64,000 bases of DNA from Microvirga sp052114605 (GCF_052114605.1 NZ_JBFRFB010000004.1:248001-312000), one strand, 5' to 3'. Positions 1 through 9,206 are shown, counted from the stretch's first letter. Made by a program: numbers and translations. The notes: generated by a model from the letters alone, not told the origin.

Positions 1-1
1 G

Positions 2-1036
2 GTCGAGACCGATCTCGGCGAATACATCATTCAGCTGCGCAACGAGCTGCCGAGCCACATCATCGCGCCCGCCGTTCACCTCAACGCCACGCAGGTGGAG
101 CAGGATTTCCGGCGCGTCCATACCCATCTCGATGCCAAGCGCGATCTCTCCGAACCGGTGCAGTTGCTGACAGAAGCGCGCGCCGTTCTGCGGGAGCGCT
201 TCCTCGCCGCAGATGTGGGCATCACCGGCGCGAACTTCCTCGTGGCGGAAACCGGCACCTCCATCATCGTGACCAACGAGGGCAACGGCGATCTCACGCA
301 GATCCTGCCCAAGACCCATATCGTGCTCGCTTCCCTCGAGAAGCTGGTGCCGACGCTCGAAGACGCAAGCCAGCTTCTGCGCGTGCTCGCTCGTTCCGCG
401 ACGGGCCAGGAAATGTCGGTCTACACCACATTCTCAACCGGCCCGCGCCGCGCCGGCGATGCGGACGGCCCCGAAAACTATCACGTGGTTCTCATCGATA
501 ACGGGCGCTCCTCCATGCTCGGCACGAGCTTCGAGGAAATGCTGCGCTGCATCCGCTGCGGCGCCTGCATGAACCATTGCCCGGTCTATCACGCGGTCGG
601 CGGGCACGCCTATGGCTGGGTCTATCCCGGCCCCATGGGCGCGGTGCTCACGCCCTCCCTGATCGGCATCGACAAGGCGGGCCATTTGCCTAACGCCTCA
701 ACCTTCTGTGGACGTTGCGAGAGCGTATGCCCCGTGCGCATTCCGCTGCCGAAGCTTATGCGCCATTGGCGCGAGCGGGAATATGAGCGTCACCTCACGC
801 CCGCGACCGTGCGCTCCGGCCTGAACCTCTGGAGCTTCTTCGCGAAACGCCCAGCGCTCTATCGGCTTGCCACCCGCGCCGCGATGGCAACGCTCGGCTT
901 TGCCGGTCGCCATCGCGGACGCTTCTCATGGCTGCCGCTGTCGAAAGGCTGGACCAAGTATCGCGACTTCCCAGCCCCGCAGGGCGAGACGTTCCAGGCG
1001 CGCTGGCAGCGCGAGCGCAAAGGACGGAAAGCATGA
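2..1036 (+). CDS. lutB: LutB-type lactate-oxidation iron-sulfur protein (5' end outside window)
   Basis: This is the C-terminal part of the iron-sulfur subunit of the LutABC L-lactate oxidation complex, which passes electrons from lactate oxidised to pyruvate in the cytoplasm. The reading frame is open from base 2, so the gene starts upstream; the GTG at 95 is internal. Two ferredoxin-type cysteine clusters are visible: CIRCGACMNHCPVY (bases about 547-588) and CGRCESVCPVRIP (about 709-747). The N-terminal LUD-type part contains FLVAETGTSIIVTNEGNGDL, as in the family. Its TGA overlaps the ATG of lutC, so the two are translationally coupled. lutA would be expected just upstream of the window. 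Confidence 0.93.
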   Translation, partial: VETDLGEYIIQLRNELPSHIIAPAVHLNATQVEQDFRRVHTHLDAKRDLSEPVQLLTEARAVLRERFLAADVGITGANFLVAETGTSIIVTNEGNGDLTQILPKTHIVLASLEKLVPTLEDASQLLRVLARSATGQEMSVYTTFSTGPRRAGDADGPENYHVVLIDNGRSSMLGTSFEEMLRCIRCGACMNHCPVYHAVGGHAYGWVYPGPMGAVLTPSLIGIDKAGHLPNASTFCGRCESVCPVRIPLPKLMRHWREREYERHLTPATVRSGLNLWSFFAKRPALYRLATRAAMATLGFAGRHRGRFSWLPLSKGWTKYRDFPAPQGETFQARWQRERKGRKA

Positions 1037-1704
1037 GCGCCCGCGACGACATTATCGGCAACATCCGCCGCTCGCTCGGCGTGAAAGGCGGCGAGACCAT
1101 CCGCAGCCAGATCGTGCAGGATCGGCTGGAGCGCGCGCCGAAAGGCGTGATCCCCAAACGCGGCCAGGTTTCGGGTGATGAGCGGATAGCCTTGTTCAAG
1201 GTTCAGGCGGAAGCCTCGCTTGCGACTGTGACGGAGGTGGCCTCCGCGGCCGACGTGCCGCAATCCATTGCCCTCTTTCTGCGCAACCACAACCTGCCGG
1301 CAACGCTGCGCATGGGCGACGACCTGCGCCTCAAGGCGATGCCTTGGGCCGATACGACTCTCGAAATCTCGCATGGGCCGAGCGAAGGACGCGATCTCAA
1401 TGCGGTGAGCTACGCCTTCGGCGGCGTGGCCGAGACCGGCACGCTCGCCATGGTCTCCGGTGAGGAGAATCCTTCCACCCTCAACTTTCTGCCTGACAAC
1501 CACATCATCGTCGTCTCGGCCAAGGACATCGCGGGCGATTACGAATCCGTTTGGAACCGGGTGCGTTTCGCCTTCGGCAAGGGCTCCATGCCGCGAACGG
1601 TGAACTTCATCACCGGTCCGTCTCGCTCGGGCGATATCGAGCAGACACTCCTGCTCGGCGCCCACGGACCGCGCCGATTGCATGTGATGGTCGTGCGAGA
1701 CTGA
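1033..1704 (+). CDS. lutC: LutC-type lactate utilization protein (LUD domain)
   Basis: 223 residues, the usual LutC size, with a single LUD (DUF162) domain. It contains the family signature GGVAETGTLAMVSGEENPST and NFLPDNHIIVV. LutC is needed for lactate oxidation together with LutA and LutB, although its own chemistry is poorly defined. The open frame extends upstream to 928, but the start at 1033 is preferred: it overlaps the lutB stop (ATGA) and gives the normal N-terminus MSARDDIIGNIRRSLG. No terminator is obvious downstream before the next gene 72 bases later. Confidence 0.93.
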   Translation: MSARDDIIGNIRRSLGVKGGETIRSQIVQDRLERAPKGVIPKRGQVSGDERIALFKVQAEASLATVTEVASAADVPQSIALFLRNHNLPATLRMGDDLRLKAMPWADTTLEISHGPSEGRDLNAVSYAFGGVAETGTLAMVSGEENPSTLNFLPDNHIIVVSAKDIAGDYESVWNRVRFAFGKGSMPRTVNFITGPSRSGDIEQTLLLGAHGPRRLHVMVVRD

Positions 1705-1776
1705 AGGCTCGACCTCGACAATGGCTCAGGTTTGCCCAGAATATGAGGCAAGCGTGAAAACGTTTTGCGAGGCTCG

Positions 1777-2346
1777 ATGATGCCGCTGTCGAACCTGATC
1801 TTCCGCACCATCCGCTGGTCGGCCTGGGAAGGCTGCGATGCCGGCATGGAGCATATGGACGTGAGGCCCGCCGATGGCGGCCTCGACCTTTCGGGCGTCG
1901 TGATCGGCGTGGGGGATGAGGCCCGTTTCGGGCTCACCTACCGGATAAGGCTCGATGCGACCTGGCATACCCGTGAGGCGCATCTTCGCACCACGTCGGG
2001 CCAGATGTTGCATCTGGAAAGCGATGGTCAGGGACATTGGCATGTGGATGGCGCCGCACGGCCCGATCTTCAGGGCTGCATCGACATCGATATCCAGGCG
2101 ACCCCGCTGACGAACACCCTGCCGATCCGCCGTCTCGACCTCAAGGAGGGCAAAAGCCTCGAACTGCGCCTGTGTTACATCGACTTGCCCGAACTGACAG
2201 TCTCGGTCGCGGAGCAGCGCTATATGGCGCTCGGCCCCTCCTTCTACCGTTTCGAGAGCCTGGACAACGGCTTCACGGCGGACCTGCCGGTCGATGAAGA
2301 TGGGTTCGTACGGGATTATCCTGGATTGTTCAGGCGCCTCGGCTGA
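1777..2346 (+). CDS. putative glycolipid-binding family protein (DUF1089)
   Basis: About 189 residues. The sequence matches the Glycolipid_bind family (DUF1089, PF06475) by its opening IRWSAWEGCDAGMEHMDV, the central LRTTSGQMLHLESDGQGHWHV, and the late RYMALGPSFYRFESLDNGF segments. The family name comes from structural similarity, and no reaction is established. No signal peptide is seen, so it is probably cytoplasmic. ATG 1777 and ATG 1780 are both possible starts; a TTG 12 bases upstream is less likely. It lies between the lut genes and the iron-storage pair without a clear functional link to either. Confidence 0.8.
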   Translation: MMPLSNLIFRTIRWSAWEGCDAGMEHMDVRPADGGLDLSGVVIGVGDEARFGLTYRIRLDATWHTREAHLRTTSGQMLHLESDGQGHWHVDGAARPDLQGCIDIDIQATPLTNTLPIRRLDLKEGKSLELRLCYIDLPELTVSVAEQRYMALGPSFYRFESLDNGFTADLPVDEDGFVRDYPGLFRRLG

Positions 2347-2434
2347 CGGATAATTTATCAGCGTGACAACTCGGCGCGCCCGAAAGCACTGGCGCTCACC
2401 GGATATTCGGGCTAAGTATCTGATATCACAAGTA

Positions 2435-2453
2435 GTTTTTAATCATTCTAAAC
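2435..2453. promoter_or_regulatory. candidate Irr iron-control element (ICE box)
   Basis: GTTTTTAATCATTCTAAAC is an imperfect 19-base palindrome whose right arm, ATTCTAAAC, resembles the rhizobial ICE consensus with TTCTAAA arms. It ends 10 bases before the bfd start. In Rhizobiales, Irr commonly represses bacterioferritin genes through such boxes in low iron. The match is by eye and imperfect in the left arm. Confidence 0.55.
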
Positions 2454-2463
2454 TAGATTCCCG

Positions 2464-2721
2464 ATGATCGTCTGCTCCTGCAACATCCTCTCCGACGGCG
2501 ATGTGAAAGCGTGCCTGAAGCCCGGTCCCGAATGCCCGCGCACCCCGGCGCAGGTCTATCGGTGCCTCGGTTGCAGCCCTAATTGCGGGCGTTGTGCCCG
2601 TACGATCAGGGACATCATGGACAAGGCTCTGCTCGATGCAGGTGTCGAGCCTATCGCCGCCTGCCAGCGCGGTTGCTGCCCCGCCTCCTTCGAGAAAGCA
2701 GCCGCAGAACCTACCCTTTGA
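2464..2721 (+). CDS. bfd: bacterioferritin-associated ferredoxin ((2Fe-2S)-binding protein)
   Basis: 85 residues with the Bfd layout: an N-terminal MIVCSCN (C-x-C) and then CLGCSPNCGRC, giving the four cysteines that bind a [2Fe-2S] cluster in Bfd proteins. Bfd reduces the iron core of bacterioferritin to release Fe2+. A further C-terminal CQRGCC is present, as in many alphaproteobacterial Bfd proteins. It sits 81 bases upstream of bfr in the same direction and directly behind a candidate Irr box, so the pair is probably iron-regulated together. ATG 2464 is the only sensible start; it lacks a strong ribosome-binding site. Confidence 0.9.
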   Translation: MIVCSCNILSDGDVKACLKPGPECPRTPAQVYRCLGCSPNCGRCARTIRDIMDKALLDAGVEPIAACQRGCCPASFEKAAAEPTL

Positions 2722-2802
2722 ATAAAGGGGCTTTCCCTCTAGTTCATAAATCCTCTAAAGAAGACACGGCGCTTCCCGGCGCCGACTTGACGTGAGGGTA
2801 TG

Positions 2803-3288
2803 ATGAAGGGCGATCCGAAGGTTATCGAGTATCTCAATCGCGGCCTGCGCAGCGAGCTGACGGCGGTCAATCAGTACTGGCTCCATTACCGATTGCTTGA
2901 CGATTGGGGTTACAAGGAACTCGCCAAGCAGTGGCGCAAGGAATCCATCGAAGAGATGCACCACGCGGATCGCTTCATCGAGCGCATCATCTTCCTAGAC
3001 GGTTTCGCCAATCTGCAAGTGCTCGACCCGCTGCGCATTGGCCAGAACATCCAGGAGATTCTGGATGCCGACCTCGCCGCTGAATACGATGCCCGCAATC
3101 TCTACGGTGAAGCTGCCGCCTATTGCGACAGCATCGGCGACCGTGTCTCCAAGAAACTCTTCGAGGAGCTGATGGCGGACGAGGAAGGCCATATCGACTT
3201 CCTCGAGACCCAGCTCAACCTCGTCGAGCAAGTCGGCATTGAGCTTTACGCACAGAAGCATATCGGCGGCCTCGACGAAGGCCACTGA
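2803..3288 (+). CDS. bfr: bacterioferritin
   Basis: 161 residues, a heme-containing 24-mer iron-storage ferritin. Two ATG codons lie in tandem at 2800 and 2803. Starting at 2803 gives the classical numbering: ferroxidase ligands Glu18, Glu51 and His54, and the axial heme ligand Met52 in ESIEEMHHADRFIERI. The later ligands are in AAEYDARNLY and DEEGHIDFLE (Glu and His). Bfr oxidises Fe2+ and stores it as ferric mineral in the cytoplasm; Bfd upstream is its reductase partner. The length and all metal ligands are normal, so it should be active. Confidence 0.96.
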   Translation: MKGDPKVIEYLNRGLRSELTAVNQYWLHYRLLDDWGYKELAKQWRKESIEEMHHADRFIERIIFLDGFANLQVLDPLRIGQNIQEILDADLAAEYDARNLYGEAAAYCDSIGDRVSKKLFEELMADEEGHIDFLETQLNLVEQVGIELYAQKHIGGLDEGH

Positions 3289-3349
3289 GCTTCACGAAAT
3301 TCTTGTTCCACGGGTGGCGGATGCGGTTGCATTCGTCGCCCGTCGTGTT

Positions 3350-6073
3350 TCAGGCCGGCTCCGCGAGCTTTCCCGGCTCATCGATCGCCGCGATTGGCAG
3401 CGTCACGATCCGCAGCTCATGATCGTCCGGATCGATGCGAATGGAGAAGCCGAGATCGCGGCACATGTCGAGCATGGTCGTGTTCTCGCGTAAAACCTGC
3501 CCCTCGATCTCGTGCAGGCCCTCCACCTTCGCCCATTCGACCATGAGCTTCATCAGCGTCCAACCGAGTCCTAAGCCCTTCAGGTCGGAGCGCAGGAGGA
3601 TGCCGTATTCGCCGGTCTCGTGGTTGGCGTCCGCATGCACGCGCACGGCGCCCATCATCTCTCCGGTTTCCTCATCGAATGCGACGAAGGCGATGGCACG
3701 TGCGTAATCGAGTTGCGTGAGCCTCGCGAGGAAAGTGTGGCTGAAGTCGCGCACGGGCGCGAAGAAGCGCAGGCGTAGGTCCTCCGGCGTGATCTTTTCG
3801 AAGAAGCTTCTGAAAGCCTCTTCATCCTCCGGACGCACGGGACGCACAAAGGCCGTGCGGCCATTGCGCAACTTGATCGTACGCTCCCATTCCTTCGGAT
3901 AAGGGCGAACCGCGAAGCGCGGATGGCCCGCGCCCTTGCGCGTTTCCGGCGCGACAACCACACGTGCATCGACGGCGATGACGCCGGTGTGATCGGCCAG
4001 CAGCGGATTGATATCGATTTCGCGCACCTCGGGCAGATCGGCGGCAAGCTGCGCGAGCTTCACGAGAGTCAGCGCGATGGCGCGCTCATCGGCTGCGGGA
4101 ACATCGCGATAGGCTTTCAGGCGACGCGAGACGCGGGTGCGTGCGATCAGGTCGTCCGCCAGCTTGAGATCGAGCGGCGGCAAAGCGAGAGCCTTGTCGT
4201 TGATGACCTCGACCGCCGTGCCGCCGCGTCCGAACAGCACGACGGGCCCGAAGGACGGATCGTCAGCCAAGCCGACGATCAGCTCGCGCGCCTTCGCGCG
4301 CCGCACCATGGGCTGCACGGTCACGCCGGTAACCGTCGCCTGCGGACGCAAGCGGGCAGCGCGCTCGAAGATTTCGACAGCGGCTTTGCGGACGGCGGCC
4401 TCGGTCGTAAGGTCGAGCTGCACGCCGCCGATATCGGATTTATGTACGATGTCGGGAGAGAGGACTTTCACCGCGACCGTTCCGCCCTCCTCCAGCAAGG
4501 GCTTTGCGGCAGCAGCAGCTTCGTCGGGCGTCTTGGCAAGGAAGACCGGAGCGGTGGGAATGTCGTAGGCCTTGAGCAGGCCATCCACTTCGAGCGGATT
4601 GAGCCAGCGGCGGTTCTGCGCCAGCACCCCACTGATGATGGCGCGGGCCGCTTCCGTATCAGGCGCGAAATCGTGAGGCAGGCTGTCCGGCGTTTCCATC
4701 AGCTCGTCCTGCGCCTCGCGATAGCGCACGAGCTGAAGAAAGCCGCGCACCGCATCGGCTTCATTGGCGAAATGCGGAATGCGCGCCTGTTCGAAAACGC
4801 GCGCGGAATCCGGGTCCTCGCCGATCCATGCGGCAAAGACCGGCTTCTGCCGCAGCCCCTTCGCGCGTTCGCGCTTGATCACTTCTGTGACGGCTTTCGC
4901 TACATCGGTTGCACCCGCCACGGCGGTAGGCACGCTGAGGATCAGGACCGCGTCGTTCTCGCGATCCTCAAGCAGCGTTTCGAGCGCGCCCGCGTAACGG
5001 GCCGGATCAGCATCGCCGATGATGTCCACCGGATTCGCGCGGGACCATGTGGGCGGCAGGATCGCATTCAATTTTTCCAGTGTCGCGTCAGAGATCGTCG
5101 CGAGCGTCCCGCCCAGATCCATCAGCCTGTCGGTGGCGAGCACACCGATGCCGCCGCCATTGGTGAGAACCGCAAGGCGAGAGCCGGGAAATGGCTTTTG
5201 GCGCCCAAGCGTCTCGGCAGCGGAGAAGAGCTGGTCCAGATCGAGCACGCGCAGCAACCCGGCGCGCCGGAAGGCGGCGTCATAAACGGCATCGGACCCC
5301 GCGAGAGCGCCTGTGTGGGTCGCCGCAGCCTTGGCCCCTAACGCATGACGGCCAGCTTTGATCACCACGACCGGCTTGATGCGCGCGGCGGCGCGCGCCG
5401 CCGACATGAACTTCTTCGCGTTGTCGATGGACTCGATGTAAAGCAGAATCGCACGCGTACCCGCATCGGCGGAAAAGAAGTCGAGGCAATCGCTGAAATC
5501 CACGTCGACCTTGTCGCCGAGCGACACGATGGCCGAAAAACCCACCTGACGCTGCGCCGCCCATTCGACAAGTCCCACCGCGACCGCGCCGGATTGAGAA
5601 ATGAGAGCAAGATCGCCGGGCTTGGCATGATGCGCCGCAAAGCTCGCATTCATCCTCGCGCGGGGTGCGAGCACGCCGATGCAGTTGGGACCGACGATGC
5701 GCAATCCATGCTGCCTCGCGGAGAGCCTGACTTCCTCTGATTGGCTCTCTGGTCCATAACCGAGTCCTGCCGTCGCGATGATGGCCGCCGAGACACCCCG
5801 TTCGCCGGCCTCCTCGATGACATGCAACACCCTGTTAGGCGGCACTGCGACGATCACAAGGTCGGGAGTTTCCGGAAGCGTGGCGATGGAAGCGTAGCAG
5901 GGCCGCCCTTTGATTTCCGTGTGGTGCGGATTGACGGGGTAGAGCATGCCTGCAAAGCCACCCTCGACCAGGTTTTTCAGGAAGGTAAGGCCGAGCGAAC
6001 CCGGACGTGGGCTTGCCCCCACGACCGCGATGGACCTAGGCGAGAACAGCTTATCGAGGCGATAGGTAGACAT
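3350..6073 (-). CDS. ADP-forming acyl-CoA ligase / GNAT acetyltransferase fusion (Pat/YfiQ-like)
   Basis: 907 residues from ATG 6073, which has GAAGGA upstream; the open frame continues to 6115 without support. Domains in order are a CoA-binding Rossmann domain (RSIAVVGASPRPGSLG near residue 13), a succinyl-CoA-ligase-like domain (ALISQSGAVAVGLVEW near 157), an ATP-grasp domain (about 500-700, with SDIGGVQL), and a C-terminal GNAT domain (about 735-895). This is the layout of the protein lysine acetyltransferase Pat/YfiQ. Residue His253 in ATHTGALAGS matches the phospho-histidine of active ADP-forming acetyl-CoA synthetases, which the enterobacterial Pat proteins have lost, so the ligase half may still work. 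It lies 87 bases after the histidine kinase gene and may share its transcript. Confidence 0.85.
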   Translation of the reverse strand: MSTYRLDKLFSPRSIAVVGASPRPGSLGLTFLKNLVEGGFAGMLYPVNPHHTEIKGRPCYASIATLPETPDLVIVAVPPNRVLHVIEEAGERGVSAAIIATAGLGYGPESQSEEVRLSARQHGLRIVGPNCIGVLAPRARMNASFAAHHAKPGDLALISQSGAVAVGLVEWAAQRQVGFSAIVSLGDKVDVDFSDCLDFFSADAGTRAILLYIESIDNAKKFMSAARAAARIKPVVVIKAGRHALGAKAAATHTGALAGSDAVYDAAFRRAGLLRVLDLDQLFSAAETLGRQKPFPGSRLAVLTNGGGIGVLATDRLMDLGGTLATISDATLEKLNAILPPTWSRANPVDIIGDADPARYAGALETLLEDRENDAVLILSVPTAVAGATDVAKAVTEVIKRERAKGLRQKPVFAAWIGEDPDSARVFEQARIPHFANEADAVRGFLQLVRYREAQDELMETPDSLPHDFAPDTEAARAIISGVLAQNRRWLNPLEVDGLLKAYDIPTAPVFLAKTPDEAAAAAKPLLEEGGTVAVKVLSPDIVHKSDIGGVQLDLTTEAAVRKAAVEIFERAARLRPQATVTGVTVQPMVRRAKARELIVGLADDPSFGPVVLFGRGGTAVEVINDKALALPPLDLKLADDLIARTRVSRRLKAYRDVPAADERAIALTLVKLAQLAADLPEVREIDINPLLADHTGVIAVDARVVVAPETRKGAGHPRFAVRPYPKEWERTIKLRNGRTAFVRPVRPEDEEAFRSFFEKITPEDLRLRFFAPVRDFSHTFLARLTQLDYARAIAFVAFDEETGEMMGAVRVHADANHETGEYGILLRSDLKGLGLGWTLMKLMVEWAKVEGLHEIEGQVLRENTTMLDMCRDLGFSIRIDPDDHELRIVTLPIAAIDEPGKLAEPA

Positions 6074-6160
6074 GAGCGGTCCTTCGTCTCGCGGGAGGGT
6101 GCAACACAGCTTCAAGCTAGCGCCGATCCGTCTGGGATCAAACTCCGGAGATTGCCGAAC

Positions 6161-9004
6161 CTAATCGGCCAGCACGCGGGTGGGCGGGAAGATCACCTCG
6201 ACGAGGGTGCCCTCGTCCGGGTTGCTCGCGATCTGCAGGGCGCCCCGGTTCGCTTCGACGAGCGCCTTGGTCAACGGCAGGCCGAGGCCGGTGCCGCCAG
6301 GCTTGCGGGAAGTGGCGACCTGACGGAACGGTTCGAGGGCAGCCACGATCTCGCTCTCCGTCATGCCGATGCCTGTGTCGCGCACACGGAAAGTGACCTC
6401 GCCGCGATCGGTCATCGCCGTCGAGACGATCACCTGTCCGCCGGCATCGGTAAACTTGATGGCGTTAGACACGAGGTTGAGCACGATCTGACGCACGGAC
6501 CGCTCATCGGCCACCACCGGCGGCAGCTTGGGCGCGAAGCTCATGCGCATCACGATGCGGTCACGCGCCGCCTGCGGCTGAAGCAGCGTGACGCAGGACG
6601 AGACGAGATCGTTCAGGTTCACGCCCGTAAAGGACAGCTCCAGACGGCCCGCCTCGACCTTCGCGAGATCGAGAAGATCGTTGACGAGGCTGATCACATG
6701 GGAGCCGGAAGCGTGAACGTCGCGCAGGTATTCCTTGTAACGATCATTGCCGATGGGGCCGAAGCGCTCCTCCAGCATCACCTCGGCGAAACCGAGGATC
6801 GCGTTGAGGGGCGTGCGGATCTCATGGCTGATCTTGGCGAGAAGATCCGATTTCTGCGCGCTCGCCTCTTCCGCCGCGCGCTTGGCGCCGACGAGTTCGC
6901 CTTCCGCCTTCTTAAAGGTGGTCATGTCGCGCAGGACCGCGCAGAACTTGCGGTTCGCGCCGTCACTCACGGAGCCCATGGTCATGAAGAGCGGGATAGT
7001 GCCGCCCTGCCGCTCGCGGCCCAGAACCTCGCGTCCGTCATTGAGCAGGCTCGCCACTCCCGGCGAGCGCAGGCCTTCGAGATAATCGAGCGCCATCATA
7101 TGGCTCTCGGGCGCCAACAGCACCGTGATGGCGCTGCCGACGACCTCGCGCTGATGATATCCGAAAAGTGCTTCCGCCGAGCGGTTGAGCGAGAGGATGC
7201 GACCCGCTTCATCGAACAGGATCACGCCATCCGTTGCGGTATCGAGAATGGCTTCCAACTCCAGCACGCGGCTGTCGCGGGTGCGTTGCGCCGCTTCCTG
7301 GCTGAGTGCCCGGCGAATGAGCATCAGCTGTGCGGTTTCGTCCTCCCATTCTGTTTCCGTCGTACGCACGGTAACGGCGATGGTGTCGCCTATTCGCATC
7401 GTAAGCGAGAGGCCGGTATCGTCCTCATCCGATCCAGTGAGCGCGGGCGAATCCCGGAACAGCTGGACCAGACCGCCCTCATTGGCGAGCTGGTCGGCAC
7501 CGGCATAACCCGTGAGATCGAGAAGGAAGCGGTTCGCGAACAGGATACGCTCGCCGCGATGCACGAGGATGCCGATGGGCAATCTGTCGAGAACCCGGTC
7601 GTCGGAGGCGTGCGGCTCCGGCGCCACCTCCTCAGCCTGCTCGACATGCGCTCCAGGCAGGATCGTGAACTCTTCCGCCCGAGGCAGGGACATCTGCGAA
7701 ACGGGCTGGAGGATGCTGGCTGGTTGCTCCTCCGCAGCGCTGGAAGCGGGAGCGGCGGGTGAGGCCTGAGGCTTCTCCTCGCTCTCCAGGCGTGCGCCGA
7801 GGGCGCGAGCGATTTCGCGAAAGGCGTGACGCTCGGCATTGGAGAGGCTCGAAGCCGGTGCCTCGATCTTGGCCGGCTGGGTATCTTCCTCGCTGGGAGC
7901 CCGTGGCGCAGTCGCCCCCGGAGGCTTCGTGGTCGAGAGAGCTTCCGACACGCGGTCGCGCAGGTTTGCGAACCAGTTTTCTTCTTCCGCGAGAGCGGGC
8001 TCCTCGGCCTGCGCCTCCTCGGGCGGAGCGAAAGGCAGGGCAGCATCCGTCAGGAAAGCCTCGACATCGGGATCGACCGCCGATGCCGGTGGCATCTCCA
8101 CATCCTCCGAGACTTTCTCAATGTCGTCTTGGAAGAATTCTTCCTCGACTTCCTGCTGTAGCTCTACGGGGTTCTCAGAAGGAACGTCCCGTTTGCGCAG
8201 GTCATCCATCCGCAGAAGGCCGAAGCCGCGATAGCCGATGATCTCTCGATCAGCCCCGAACACAGCCATGCCGGCGAGATCCACGGGCACTTCCTGAGAA
8301 GCATCTTCCAAGGCCCAGAAAACCGTCCGTCCGCTCCAGGTCTCCCCTCGTTCGGTGAGAGCCGCTATGCTGTCCTCAGGGTCATGGACGATGGAACGGG
8401 TGAGCTCATCCCATGTCCGGCCGACGACGTCGCCGGTGCGATTACCGACCGCCTGGGCAAGGCCCGCTGAAATTTGGGTGAAGCGCATCCCGGCATCCGC
8501 CTGCCAGATGAAACGGATCGGCCCGCGCGGCTTTTCCTGAGCCGCCTCCGCCCCATCGATCGACTGGGGGGCAGGCTCAGGCTGCACGGCCTGTTGGAGG
8601 GCCTCGTTCTGCCGGGCTGGAAGCTTTGGGATAGAACCTGTGACTGCTGTCACCAGAACGGTTTCGCCATTGTCGAGCTTAGCGATGCGGCAGAGGCAGG
8701 CGATGGATTGCCATGGCCGGACGGGATTGATGCGCAGCCGCTCGGTACGAGCACCCTCAGCCGGTGCAGCGCCGGCCGCCAGGTCCCTCAGGCGGTCCTT
8801 CGCCCGCAAATCCGACGTGACCCACCCGGCCTCGATCGTCAAAGCATCCCGAAGACCGTGCGCGGCAGGGGAAGCCCAGAGCAGCCTGTCGATGGCCCGG
8901 TCCCATACCAAGACAACAGCGCCCGGCTGAGCCATCACGCCCAAGCCGGGTTCAGCGGCAAGCCGCTCTATCATCGCCTCGTACTGGTCCGGAGCCCGGA
9001 TCAT
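6161..9004 (-). CDS. multi-PAS sensor histidine kinase, PleC/DivJ/PdhS type
   Basis: 947 residues with no membrane segment, so cytoplasmic. PAS-like domains start near residues 161 (FIWQADAGMRF), 467 (LDRLPIGILVHRGERILFAN) and 583 (ILDTATDGVILFDEAGRIL). The HisKA H-box ISHEIRTPLNAILGFAEVM has the phosphorylated residue His727, and the HATPase domain shows NLVSNAIKF, DTGIGM and GTGLGLPL. MLEERFGPIGNDRYKEYL after the H-box is typical of the alphaproteobacterial cell-cycle kinases that act on DivK and PleD. No receiver domain is attached. ATG 9004 is preferred to GTG 9022 because GGCGAGG lies at a good distance. Which family member it is cannot be settled here. Confidence 0.85.
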   Translation of the reverse strand: MIRAPDQYEAMIERLAAEPGLGVMAQPGAVVLVWDRAIDRLLWASPAAHGLRDALTIEAGWVTSDLRAKDRLRDLAAGAAPAEGARTERLRINPVRPWQSIACLCRIAKLDNGETVLVTAVTGSIPKLPARQNEALQQAVQPEPAPQSIDGAEAAQEKPRGPIRFIWQADAGMRFTQISAGLAQAVGNRTGDVVGRTWDELTRSIVHDPEDSIAALTERGETWSGRTVFWALEDASQEVPVDLAGMAVFGADREIIGYRGFGLLRMDDLRKRDVPSENPVELQQEVEEEFFQDDIEKVSEDVEMPPASAVDPDVEAFLTDAALPFAPPEEAQAEEPALAEEENWFANLRDRVSEALSTTKPPGATAPRAPSEEDTQPAKIEAPASSLSNAERHAFREIARALGARLESEEKPQASPAAPASSAAEEQPASILQPVSQMSLPRAEEFTILPGAHVEQAEEVAPEPHASDDRVLDRLPIGILVHRGERILFANRFLLDLTGYAGADQLANEGGLVQLFRDSPALTGSDEDDTGLSLTMRIGDTIAVTVRTTETEWEDETAQLMLIRRALSQEAAQRTRDSRVLELEAILDTATDGVILFDEAGRILSLNRSAEALFGYHQREVVGSAITVLLAPESHMMALDYLEGLRSPGVASLLNDGREVLGRERQGGTIPLFMTMGSVSDGANRKFCAVLRDMTTFKKAEGELVGAKRAAEEASAQKSDLLAKISHEIRTPLNAILGFAEVMLEERFGPIGNDRYKEYLRDVHASGSHVISLVNDLLDLAKVEAGRLELSFTGVNLNDLVSSCVTLLQPQAARDRIVMRMSFAPKLPPVVADERSVRQIVLNLVSNAIKFTDAGGQVIVSTAMTDRGEVTFRVRDTGIGMTESEIVAALEPFRQVATSRKPGGTGLGLPLTKALVEANRGALQIASNPDEGTLVEVIFPPTRVLAD

Positions 9005-9148
9005 GGAAAGCCTCGCCTTCACCTCTTTTGGGAGTCATCTTATTGAAGAGGTTTTAGACTATTGTTGGCAAGGTGGCATGAGGCATGGAGGTCTTGAATC
9101 CTTTTACTTCGAGGTAACCTTAATGAAAGCAGCAAAAGCCTGTTGATT

Positions 9149-9181
9149 TTGCACTGCACAATGTGATATTGCACTGCACAA
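9149..9181. promoter_or_regulatory. two direct copies of TTGCACTGCACAA, 20 bp apart (candidate PhaR sites)
   Basis: TTGCACTGCACAA occurs at 9149-9161 and again, identically, at 9169-9181. The copies are exactly 20 bases apart, about two helical turns, and lie directly upstream of the first phasin gene. PhaR, the polyhydroxyalkanoate-responsive repressor of phaP genes, binds TGC-rich sequences of this kind in Paracoccus. Assignment to PhaR is inference from motif and position. Confidence 0.55.
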
Positions 9182-9206
9182 ATACCAACCTTGAGAGGAG
9201 TGAGAC

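Noticed and set aside
3923..5341. 472-codon plus-strand open frame
   Set aside because: Antisense shadow of the ATP-grasp part of the acyl-CoA ligase gene; no protein-like composition.
5741..7762. 673-codon plus-strand open frame
   Set aside because: It lies antisense to the acyl-CoA ligase and histidine kinase genes, is rich in His, Arg, Gly and Asp with no domain pattern, and follows the frame mirrored from high-G+C coding DNA.
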